Below are positions 16,791 to 25,100 of a stretch of DNA of 32,426 bases, piece after piece (within the stretch, counting starts at the first letter, position 1; every line of letters starts with the position of its first letter). A program made the position numbers and the translations under genes. The DNA comes from Pseudomonas nabeulensis (lineage in GTDB: Bacteria; Pseudomonadota; Gammaproteobacteria; Pseudomonadales; Pseudomonadaceae): contig NZ_QUZT01000074.1 of NCBI RefSeq assembly GCF_004682045.1, positions 1-32,426 on the forward strand, given 5' to 3'. The notes under the pieces are model-generated. The model was not told the origin of the DNA and did not search any database. It saw nothing but the letters and a program-made list of their open reading frames with translations.

Positions 16791-16834
16791 GTCCATAGGG
16801 TCTGTACCCTCAACGCAACCGGAGTCGATTGATC

Positions 16835-18103
16835 ATGAGTAAACGCATCGTTGTGACAGGCATGGGCGCACTGACGCCGCTGGGATCGGGTGTGGAATCC
16901 ACCTGGCAGCGGCTGTTGGGCGGACAGTCGGGCATTCGTCGCCTGCCGGAAGACTTGATCGGTGATTTGGCGATCAGCATCGGTGGGCAAGTGCAAAACC
17001 TGCAGCAAGATCCCGAGGCCGGGTTTGATCCTGATCGTCTGCTGGCCGCCAAGGAACAACGCAAGATGGACCGCTTTATTCTGTTTGCCCTGGCGGCGGC
17101 GGACGAGGCCTTGAAACAGGCTGGCTGGGCTCCGACCACTGTGGAGCAACAGGAGCGCACGGCGACCATCATTGCGTCAGGCGTCGGTGGTTTCCCGGCC
17201 ATTGCCGATGCGGTACGTACCACTGACAGCAAGGGCCCACGGCGCTTGTCGCCGTTCACCATTCCATCGTTCCTCAGCAACATGGCCGCCGGGCATGTGT
17301 CGATCAACTACGGGTTGAAAGGCCCCCTCGGTGCACCGGTTACGGCTTGCGCGGCGGGTGTGCAGGCCATTGGCGATGCGGCGCGGATGATTCGTGCCGG
17401 TGAAGTCGATGTGGCCGTGTGCGGCGGAGCCGAAGCGGCGATTCATCGCGTCAGCCTGGCGGGCTTTGCGGCGGCACGGGCGTTGTCCAGCGACTTCAAT
17501 GACACGCCAGCGTTGGCCTCGCGGCCCTTCGATCAGGCCCGCGACGGGTTTGTAATGGGTGAAGGCGCCGGGATTTTGGTCATCGAAGAACTCGAACACG
17601 CCCTGGCCCGCGGTGCGCAACCCATCGCTGAACTGGTGGGCTATGGCACCAGTGCCGACGCTTATCACATGACCGCAGGCCCGGAGGACGGCGACGGTGC
17701 GCGGCGGGCCATGCAGCAGGCGTTGCGCCAGGCCGGGATCGAAGCGGCTGCGGTGCAGTACCTGAACGCCCACGCCACCTCGACCCCGGTGGGTGACAAG
17801 GGCGAACTCGCCGCGATCAAAACGGTTTTCGGTGCCAGCGGCAGTCCCGCCATCAGTTCAACCAAATCCGCCACCGGCCACTTGCTGGGCGCGGCGGGCG
17901 GTATCGAAGCGATCTTCACCGTGCTCGCCCTGCGCGACCAGATCGCACCGGCCACCCTCAACCTGGAAAACCCCGATGCCCTTGCCGAAGGCCTGGACAT
18001 GCTGCGCGGCGCCGCTCGGCCGATGCCGATTGAATACGCGTTGTCCAATGGCTTCGGCTTTGGCGGCGTGAACGCCAGCGTGCTGTTCCGTCGCTGGGCG
18101 TAG
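16835..18103 (+). CDS. FabF-type beta-ketoacyl-ACP synthase II
   Basis: Condensing enzyme of 422 residues that elongates acyl-ACP with malonyl-ACP in fatty-acid or ketide synthesis. The catalytic set is complete: Cys172 in VTACAAG, His313 in NAHATSTPVGD, Lys344 in SSTKSATGHLLG and His349. RRVVVTGMGALTPLG-like opening and FGFGGVNASVLF closing motifs fit KAS II. The ATG at 16835 has GGAG ten bases upstream. It is not next to acpP or fabG, so it is a paralogue rather than the housekeeping copy. It is divergent from an HxlR regulator and followed after 65 bp by ridA. A role in a special acyl chain is inferred. Confidence 0.93.
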   Translation: MSKRIVVTGMGALTPLGSGVESTWQRLLGGQSGIRRLPEDLIGDLAISIGGQVQNLQQDPEAGFDPDRLLAAKEQRKMDRFILFALAAADEALKQAGWAPTTVEQQERTATIIASGVGGFPAIADAVRTTDSKGPRRLSPFTIPSFLSNMAAGHVSINYGLKGPLGAPVTACAAGVQAIGDAARMIRAGEVDVAVCGGAEAAIHRVSLAGFAAARALSSDFNDTPALASRPFDQARDGFVMGEGAGILVIEELEHALARGAQPIAELVGYGTSADAYHMTAGPEDGDGARRAMQQALRQAGIEAAAVQYLNAHATSTPVGDKGELAAIKTVFGASGSPAISSTKSATGHLLGAAGGIEAIFTVLALRDQIAPATLNLENPDALAEGLDMLRGAARPMPIEYALSNGFGFGGVNASVLFRRWA

Positions 18104-18129
18104 TTTGCCCCTGCCGTCGTTTTCGGGGA

Positions 18130-18172
18130 CCATGGGCGCCTTTCTGAACCTGCCACTGAGAGGCGCCCATGG
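18130..18172 (+). promoter_or_regulatory. Hairpin enclosing the ridA start codon
   Basis: CCATGGGCGCCT (18130-18141) pairs perfectly over 12 bp with AGGCGCCCATGG (18161-18172) around a 19-base loop. The ridA ATG (18169-18171) lies inside the right arm and its ribosome site GAGAGG straddles loop and stem. In the mRNA this would hide the start codon and lower initiation. Confidence 0.6.
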
Positions 18173-18549
18173 CCAACCACGACCTGACCTACACCCCTGA
18201 CCCGGATGCCGACTCGATTTCGTCCGACGTGATCGGCTTCAACGGCATCCTGGTTTCCACCCAGATCCCCACCCGCGCCGACGGCAGCCTGGAACTGGGC
18301 GATGTCACGTTGCAAAGCGAATGCACGTTGCAAGCGCTGAAAGTTGCCCTGGAAAAGGCCGGCAGCTCAATGGACCGAGTGATGCACTTGACCATTTACC
18401 TGACGGATATGGCGGACCGTGCGGCGTTCAATGAAGTGTACAAGCGCTTCTTTGCCAAGCCGTGGCCAGTGCGGGCGGCGGTTGGCGTGGCTTCCCTTGC
18501 AGTTGAAGGCATGCGCGTCGAGGTAACCGCGATGGCCGCAAAAGCCTAA
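18169..18549 (+). CDS. RidA family protein (YjgF/YER057c/UK114)
   Basis: Small cytoplasmic trimeric enzyme of 126 residues. RidA proteins hydrolyse reactive enamines and imines to ketones and ammonia; other subfamilies have less clear roles. Recognisable parts are IGFNGILVSTQIP, QALKVALEKAGSSMDRVMHLTIYLTDMADRAAFNEVYKRFF, the arginine in PWPVRAAVGVASL (equivalent to RidA Arg105), and RVEVTAMAA at the end. It follows the ketosynthase by 65 bp on the same strand and probably shares its transcript. Its start codon lies in a 12-bp hairpin, so translation may be regulated or weak. Confidence 0.92.
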   Translation: MANHDLTYTPDPDADSISSDVIGFNGILVSTQIPTRADGSLELGDVTLQSECTLQALKVALEKAGSSMDRVMHLTIYLTDMADRAAFNEVYKRFFAKPWPVRAAVGVASLAVEGMRVEVTAMAAKA

Positions 18550-18567
18550 GCTGAACTCGGTTCAAAC

Positions 18568-18656
18568 TGTGGGAGGGGGCTTGCCCCCGATGAGGGAGTG
18601 TCAGTTATTACAGTTCTGACTGACACACCGCTATCGGGGGCAAGCCCCCTCCCACA
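18568..18656. repeat. REPIN (paired inverted REP)
   Basis: TGTGGGAGGGGGCTTGCCCC (from 18568) and its reverse complement ending at 18656 form near-perfect arms of 24 bases (outer). An inner GTGTCAGT/ACTGACAC pair is also present. This is the REP doublet common between genes in fluorescent pseudomonads, mobilised in trans by RAYT transposases; no RAYT gene is in the window. Confidence 0.9.
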
Positions 18657-18766
18657 TTTGGATCTCATTGACACTTCTCCAGCCGCCAGCCCTGTGGTAG
18701 GTGCCCCTCCTGCGTTTCACAGCTACAATGCCCGCCTCAACCGTGACAAGCCTGACTAAAAAAACT

Positions 18767-20746
18767 ATGTCCTTGCCCAAGCATCACCTTGAATTGCTCA
18801 GCCCTGCCCGCGATGTGGCCATCGCGCGCGAGGCCATCTTGCATGGCGCCGACGCCATCTACATTGGCGGCCCAAGCTTCGGCGCCCGCCACAACGCCTG
18901 TAACGACGTGAGCGATATCGCGTCTCTGGTCGAATTCGCCCGCCGCTACCACGCACGCGTGTTCACCACCATCAATACCATCCTGCATGACAACGAGCTG
19001 GAACCTGCGCGCAAGCTGATCCATCAGCTCTACGACGCCGGTGTCGACGCGTTGATCGTGCAAGACCTGGGCGTGATGGAACTGGATATTCCGCCCATCG
19101 AACTGCACGCCAGCACCCAGACCGATATTCGCACTCTGGGTCGCGCCAAGTTTCTCGATCAGGCCGGTTTCTCCCAGTTGGTATTGGCCCGTGAGCTGAA
19201 CCTGCAAGAGATCCGCGCCATCGCCGACGAGACCGATGCCGCCATCGAGTTCTTCATCCACGGCGCCTTGTGCGTGGCGTTCTCCGGGCAGTGCAATATC
19301 TCCCACGCGCAGAACGGCCGCAGCGCCAACCGTGGCGATTGCTCCCAGGCCTGCCGCCTGCCGTACACCTTGAAAGACGACCAGGGCCGCGTGGTGGCCT
19401 TTGAAAAGCACCTGTTGTCGATGAAAGACAACAACCAGAGCGCCAACATTCGCGCGCTGGTCGAAGCCGGCGTGCGTTCGTTCAAGATCGAAGGCCGCTA
19501 CAAGGACATGGGCTATGTGAAGAACATCACCGCCTATTACCGCCAGCGCCTCGATGAAGTGCTTGAAGACCGTCCGGACCTGGCCCGCGCCTCCAGCGGC
19601 CGTACCGCGCATTTCTTCCTCCCCGACCCGGAAAAGACCTTCCACCGTGGCAGCACCGACTATTTCGTCACCGACCGCAAAGTCGATATCGGCGCCTTCG
19701 ACACCCCGACCTTCACCGGCCTGCCGGTAGGTGTGGTGGAAAAAGCCGGCAAGCGCGACTTGCAGGTGGTGACCCATGAGCCGCTGTCCAACGGCGACGG
19801 CCTCAATGTGCTGATCAAGCGTGAGGTTGTGGGGTTCCGCGCCAACATCGCCGAGCCCAAAGGCGAATTCGAGGAAGACGGCGAGAAGCGCTACCGCTAC
19901 CGCGTCGAGCCGAATGAAATGCCGGCGGGCCTGCATCAACTGCGCCCCAACCACCCGCTGAACCGCAACCTCGACCATAACTGGCAACAGGCGCTGCTCA
20001 AGACCTCGTCCGAGCGCCGTATCGGTCTGACCTGGGCCGCCCGTTTGCGTGAAGAGCAATTGGAAGTCACCGCCACCAGCGAAGAAGGCATCAGCGCCAG
20101 CGTCACCCTGCCCGGCCCGTTTGGCGTGGCCAACAAGCCGGAGCAAGCATTGGACACCTTGCGTGACCTGCTCGGCCAACTGGGTACGACTGAATACCAC
20201 GCCACCGACATCCAGCTGGATGCACCGCAGGCGTTCTTCATCCCCAATTCCCAACTCAAGGCCTTGCGCCGTGAAGTGATCGAAGCGCTGACGGCTGCCC
20301 GCGTGGCCGCGCATCCGCGGGGTGGTCGTAAAGCCGAAACCAACCCGGCGCCGGTGTACCCGGAAGCGCACTTGTCGTTCCTGGCCAACGTCTACAACCA
20401 GAAGGCCCGCGACTTCTACCATCGTCACGGTGTAAAGCTGATCGACGCCGCCTTCGAAGCCCACGAAGAAACTGGCGAAGTGCCGGTGATGATCACCAAG
20501 CACTGCCTGCGTTTCTCGTTCAACCTGTGCCCCAAACAGGCCAAGGGCGTCACGGGCGTGAAGACCAAGGTCGCGCCGATGCAGTTGATCCACGGCGATG
20601 AAGTACTCACCTTGAAGTTCGACTGCAAACCCTGCGAGATGCACGTGGTGGGCAAGATCAAGGGGCATATCCTTGGACTGCCACAACCGGGTAGCGCGGT
20701 GGAGCACTTCAATCCGGAAAATATTATTTTCCAGGGCACGCACTGA
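18767..20746 (+). CDS. rlhA: 23S rRNA C2501 hydroxylase, U32 peptidase family (RlhA/YdcP-like)
   Basis: U32-family protein of 659 residues, close to E. coli RlhA (YdcP, about 650) and longer than TrhP/YegQ (about 450). RlhA is needed for ho5C2501 formation in 23S rRNA using prephenate-dependent chemistry and an Fe-S cluster. The U32 signature EFFIHGALCVAFSGQCNIS lies at 161-179. Cys169, Cys176, Cys192 and Cys196 are candidate cluster ligands, and more cysteines occur near the C terminus (KHCLRFSFNLC, DCKPCEMHV). The start at 18767 gives MSLPKHHLELLSPARD, matching the family opening. A TACAAT at 18724-18729 would give a leader of about 32 bases. Its end overlaps the convergent EamA gene by 23 bp. 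Confidence 0.9.
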   Translation: MSLPKHHLELLSPARDVAIAREAILHGADAIYIGGPSFGARHNACNDVSDIASLVEFARRYHARVFTTINTILHDNELEPARKLIHQLYDAGVDALIVQDLGVMELDIPPIELHASTQTDIRTLGRAKFLDQAGFSQLVLARELNLQEIRAIADETDAAIEFFIHGALCVAFSGQCNISHAQNGRSANRGDCSQACRLPYTLKDDQGRVVAFEKHLLSMKDNNQSANIRALVEAGVRSFKIEGRYKDMGYVKNITAYYRQRLDEVLEDRPDLARASSGRTAHFFLPDPEKTFHRGSTDYFVTDRKVDIGAFDTPTFTGLPVGVVEKAGKRDLQVVTHEPLSNGDGLNVLIKREVVGFRANIAEPKGEFEEDGEKRYRYRVEPNEMPAGLHQLRPNHPLNRNLDHNWQQALLKTSSERRIGLTWAARLREEQLEVTATSEEGISASVTLPGPFGVANKPEQALDTLRDLLGQLGTTEYHATDIQLDAPQAFFIPNSQLKALRREVIEALTAARVAAHPRGGRKAETNPAPVYPEAHLSFLANVYNQKARDFYHRHGVKLIDAAFEAHEETGEVPVMITKHCLRFSFNLCPKQAKGVTGVKTKVAPMQLIHGDEVLTLKFDCKPCEMHVVGKIKGHILGLPQPGSAVEHFNPENIIFQGTH

Positions 20747-21626
20747 CCTTACTGATGTGGGGCCACCACCAGCCCCGCTGCAACCCCGCAGCGGCGAGTA
20801 GAATCGCCGCTACGCCCACCCATTGCAGCCATCCCAAGCGATGCCCGAAGGCAATCCAGTCGACAAAAATCGCCGCAATCGGGTAGATGAACGACAGTGC
20901 GCCGGTCAAGGCCGTGGGCAGTTTCTGGATCGCGCCGTATAGCAACACATACATCAAGCCGGTGTGCACCACCCCCAGCGTGACCAGCGCCGCCCAGGCA
21001 TGGGGCGCCGCGGACAAGCTATTCCAAGGCACCAGCGGAGCCAGCAATACAGCGCCGGTTGCGACCTGGATCAACGCCAGCAAATGCGGGGGCACATCCT
21101 TCAAGCGCTTGATGATCAGCGCGGCAATCGCATACAAAAACGCCGCGCCCAGCGCCAGCGCGATCCCCACCAGATAATCCCCGCCACTTTGCTGATCGCC
21201 ATGGGCCGTGACGATGGCCAGCATGCCGAGAAACGCCACGCTCAACCACGCCAGTTTTTGCAGCGTGATCTTCTCGCCCAGAAACACCGCCGCCAGCATC
21301 ACCAACATGAACGGCTGCACGTTGTACACCGCCGTACTGATGGCAATGGACGCGTGGGAATAGGATTCAAACAGCAGCAGCCAGTTGCCAACGATGGCCA
21401 CGCCGCTGAGCATCGCCAGCCCGAGCGTGGCCCAACTGAGCAGGTCCAGGCGCAGGTAACCGAGCAACGCGCAGACCAGCAACAAGGTCAGCCCGCCGAT
21501 CACGCAGCGCCAGAACACCACTTCGATTACCGACACGCCCGACACCAGCACAAACCAGCCAATGGTGCCGGAAATCAGCATGGCGGCGACCATTTCCCAC
21601 GAACCGCGACGAATGGATGTGTCCAC
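20724..21626 (-). CDS. EamA/DMT family transporter
   Basis: Inner-membrane drug/metabolite transporter of 300 residues with ten hydrophobic segments forming two EamA repeats (roughly 10-135 and 150-280). Relatives export amino acids or small metabolites. Start is GTG at 21626, with GAGGAG about nine bases upstream. It is divergent from an Lrp/AsnC regulator, a common pairing in which the regulator controls export of an amino acid. The 3' end runs 23 bp into the convergent rlhA gene, so the C-terminal WWWPHISKVSACPGK tail is encoded opposite the end of rlhA. The exact substrate is unknown. Confidence 0.9.
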   Translation of the reverse strand: MDTSIRRGSWEMVAAMLISGTIGWFVLVSGVSVIEVVFWRCVIGGLTLLLVCALLGYLRLDLLSWATLGLAMLSGVAIVGNWLLLFESYSHASIAISTAVYNVQPFMLVMLAAVFLGEKITLQKLAWLSVAFLGMLAIVTAHGDQQSGGDYLVGIALALGAAFLYAIAALIIKRLKDVPPHLLALIQVATGAVLLAPLVPWNSLSAAPHAWAALVTLGVVHTGLMYVLLYGAIQKLPTALTGALSFIYPIAAIFVDWIAFGHRLGWLQWVGVAAILLAAAGLQRGWWWPHISKVSACPGK

Positions 21627-21690
21627 GATTGATGCTCCTCAAGTGAGGCTCAATTATGGCAATCTGACTGGCAGCCGCTCCAGCGACTAA

Positions 21691-21728
21691 ATTAGGCAAA
21701 ACCCGTGGATTACCTTTTCTAATTAGGC
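21691..21728. promoter_or_regulatory. ATTAGGC direct repeats, candidate Lrp-type sites
   Basis: CTAAATTAGGCAAA and CTAATTAGGCGAA are direct repeats; the ATTAGGC cores (21691-21697 and 21722-21728) are 31 bp apart, about three helical turns. They lie in the 109-bp divergent gap, and the second copy overlaps TCTAAT (21718-21723), a possible -10 for the regulator gene with almost no leader. Confidence 0.45.
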
Positions 21729-21735
21729 GAACACC

Positions 21736-22170
21736 ATGATTGACACCATCGACCAACAGCTCATTGCCGCTTTGATGGACGACTCGCGTCTGTCCCTCAA
21801 GGCCCTGGCGGGTATCACCGGGTTGTCGTCGCCCAGCGTCGGCGAACGCCTGCGTCGTCTGGAGGAACGCGGCGTGCTAACCCACTACACCGTCGACATC
21901 GACCCCAGGCATTTTGGCTACCTACTGCAAGCCATTGTGCGCATCCGCCCCCTGCCGGGTCAGTTGCAGGAAGTGGAACGCCAGATTCAGGCGATCCCGG
22001 AGTTCACCGAGTGCGACAAGGTCACCGGCGATGACTGCTTCATCGCCCGCCTCCATGTGCGCACCATGGAACAGTTGGACACCCTGCTCGACCGGCTGAA
22101 CGCCTATGCCGAAACCAACACCGCCATCGTCAAGAAAACCCCGGTAAAGCGACGATTACCGCCGCTTTAG
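21736..22170 (+). CDS. Lrp/AsnC family transcriptional regulator
   Basis: Feast/famine regulator of 144 residues. The N-terminal helix-turn-helix (about 1-50) has IDQQLIAALMDDSRLSLKALAGITGLSSPSVGERLRRLEERGVL. The C-terminal RAM/AsnC ligand-binding domain (about 65-135) has VRIRPLPGQLQEVERQI, FTECDKVTGDDCFIARLHV and MEQLDTLLDRLNAYAETNTAIVKKTPVKRR. It is divergent from the EamA exporter, with ATTAGGC repeats between them, so it likely controls that exporter and itself. Its stop overlaps the stop of the convergent protease gene (shared bases 22167-22170). The effector is probably an amino acid, by family only. Confidence 0.93.
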   Translation: MIDTIDQQLIAALMDDSRLSLKALAGITGLSSPSVGERLRRLEERGVLTHYTVDIDPRHFGYLLQAIVRIRPLPGQLQEVERQIQAIPEFTECDKVTGDDCFIARLHVRTMEQLDTLLDRLNAYAETNTAIVKKTPVKRRLPPL

Positions 22171-25100
22171 GGCGTACAGGGCGCCAGACGACGCCAGGGT
22201 TTCGCACTGCCTGTGACCACCCAGTTCAAGTCGGGACGTTGGTTTTGCGTCCAGTGTGCAACCTCATAGTTGTAACCGTCATACGAGACTTTCACGTTGT
22301 TCACCGAGTACGCCTTGGTCGCCACCCAGGGTTCCGCACAATCCCCTGATTGCGCAGGCGGCGTGATCGTCACCGAATGGGTGGTACTGGCGGTACGGTT
22401 GGCGCTGTCGGTAACGGTCAGCACGATACTCTGCGGCCCCGGCGCGCTGGGGGCGGTGAAAGTCGGACTGACCGCTGCTGAGCTGGCCGGGATGAAACCG
22501 CTGGCCTGCCATGCATAGCGCAGAGAGACCCCGGCAGAGCCTGTCGCCGAAAGGGCCAACGCTTTGCCGGCCACCACCGCATTCGGGCCGCTGACGCGTG
22601 CGACGGGCTTGGCCGATGGCAATACATTCACTGTTTTGCGCAAGTTCAACGCGGCGTTTTTGCTATCCGTCACCAACAACTCTACTGTGGCGGGCGTCAC
22701 CACGTTGACCTCGGAGGCGCGCAACGAAAGCGAAGGGCCATCCACCAGGCTGCCTGTCAACGGTGGGGAAACCCCCCATTGGTACTTCAACTCGTCGCCG
22801 GCAGGGTTGGACGTTGCATCGGTGCTGAACAGTATCGTCCCCCCTCCTTCGACTGTGTCGGCGCTGATGATCTTTCCGGAGGGCGGTTCTGGAGGCACGT
22901 TGGCCGGCGTGACGACCACGGTGTGCTGCACTGTGGCCGTGCGGTTGAGTGAGTCGGTCACCGTCAATTCAACCCTGCGCGTGCCCGCTGCAGACGATGC
23001 GATGAATGATGGGCTAAGTGCCGTCGAGGTTACAGGGTCGAGGCCCGGCGCGAGCCAACTGTACTTCAGCGCGTCGCCCGTTGACTCGCTGGCGCTCAAC
23101 ACCAGTGATTTACCTGCCTCGACCGTCGCAGGCCCATTGATACGGGCCACGGGCGCAGGCGGGGGTTGTTCTCCACCAGCCTTGATCAATACGGCTACAG
23201 ACTTATTGTTGGTGTTCCCTGCTGTGTCGGACACCGTCACCCCAACAGTGATCACTTGATCTGCCGTTACCCTTGGCACCGTCCAGGTCTGGCTGGCGTT
23301 GTCGCTCACCGCGCCCTCCAGCGGGCCTTTAACCCATGCATATCGCAACGGGTTACCAATCGGCGAGGTAAAGGCGGCGTTGTAACTGACGCTTGAGCCA
23401 CTCACCACTTCCAGGGGGCCATTCAGTTGACCCTGCGGGGGGTTAGCGCCTGCGGGCTCGCCCACTACCACGCGCGGAGTGTTATACACGGCATTTTTAC
23501 CGCTGCCATCGCTGACAGTTGCCTCAATGACCAATCCGCCGTTATTGCTCGATTTGATAGCTTCGATCCGAGCCACAGGCTGTTTGGGGTCAGATGACAA
23601 TAACTTGAAGCTCGCCGTATTTACCCACCATCTGTAACTAAGTTCCCGGCCCTGGGGGTTATCGATGATGACCCGAGGTTCGAAAATTTCACCTACGTTG
23701 ACCCTGGACGGCATGACCAGCCTCCCGACCAACGGAGGCAGCACTAACGGGTTGATCACAAGGGTTTTGTTGGGCAGCGCCGCGTAGCCCACGCCGTCTC
23801 GAACAATGACCCACACATAACCGTTTTGCTTGATCAGCAATCTCGGCGCTTTGAGTGTGATTTCCTTTTGGTTATTGGGGCCAATAACCTCAATGGCGCC
23901 CGCCTGCGGTGAAGTAACGGTCCAGGCATAGGTCAAAGGGCGGTTTTGCGGGTTCTCGATTTCCACATGTTGGGTAAAGACCTGCTCGCTCTGTATGTCT
24001 GAAGCACCGACTATAGTGCCGCCGGTCAACTGGGTGTCTCTTTTGACCCTGATGTCTTTTTTCAAGCTCAGCACTGAACCCTGGGCATCACTCACATTGA
24101 CCTGCAACGGCAGCGTCGTATCTTCCGCCACGGCGGGTGCCTTTAGTTTGACGCTGCGAGTATTACCCGTTGTCCCGGTGAAGCCCGTCGACAGCCATTC
24201 ATACGTAAAGGCGGAACCGCCGGACGAGCGAACGTCCGCCGTAAAAGTCGCCTCGGTTTTTTCCATCATCTCTGCCGGCGCAATCAATTCGCCGTCCAGT
24301 TCCCCCTGGCCCGGAGGCCGCACCGTCACGACAAATGCCTCAGACGCCTGGGTTTGCCCGTCCTCGACCTGCAATTTCAGCGTATAGGACGTGGGCGACG
24401 TGACCGTCGGAGCCGTGAACCTCAGTAACGCACCGTCACTCTGGGCATTCAAGGCTGGGTCGGCGCTCCATGTGAACGCTAACGCCCCCGCTCCCGGGTT
24501 GATTGAGCTGGAGCGACTGGCGTCCAACACAACATCCGCCTGGCTTTCAGTCGTTGAAGGGCCGGCGATAAACACCTGAGGCGGCCAAGGCGGCGCCGTA
24601 CCCGGCAATGGCTCACTGCCCATCGCCTCGGCGACCACTTTCAGGGTGGTTGCGCCCGCCTGCGCAAGCAACAGGCTGCCATCCTGGGGCACGTCGCCGA
24701 ACGTGGCGTATCGGGCAAACTGGGTTGGCGTCTTCGTCCTGCTGATCAGGACGCCGCCCCGATTGGCCAGGTACGTACCATAGTTATGCGCCGGGTTCAC
24801 ATTGAAATCAGTCGCCAGTGATTTACCGGATACTGCCTGGTAGTCCGTAATAATTTCTTTGAAACTGACCCAAGGTGTGGACTTGTCGGCACAGGGTTGT
24901 AGCATCGCCGGTTGTTCATTACCCATGCTGTTCACACACAAATCGGGTGTCTCCATCGAATGCAAGCGACCACTTGCATCCATTAGCCAGCGATTGGCAC
25001 CCGGCTCAGAACATCCTTCTCGGATCTGAAGCTGCCCTGGGTTGACGGTGTCCTTGACCAGGCAGCTCTTGGATTCGAATTCGATAGGACGCAAAAGCCC

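Noticed and set aside
18737..20743. 668-codon frame on the minus strand opposite rlhA
   Set aside because: Shadow produced by high GC3 in rlhA; no ribosome site, no recognisable domain, and the plus strand carries the U32 signature.
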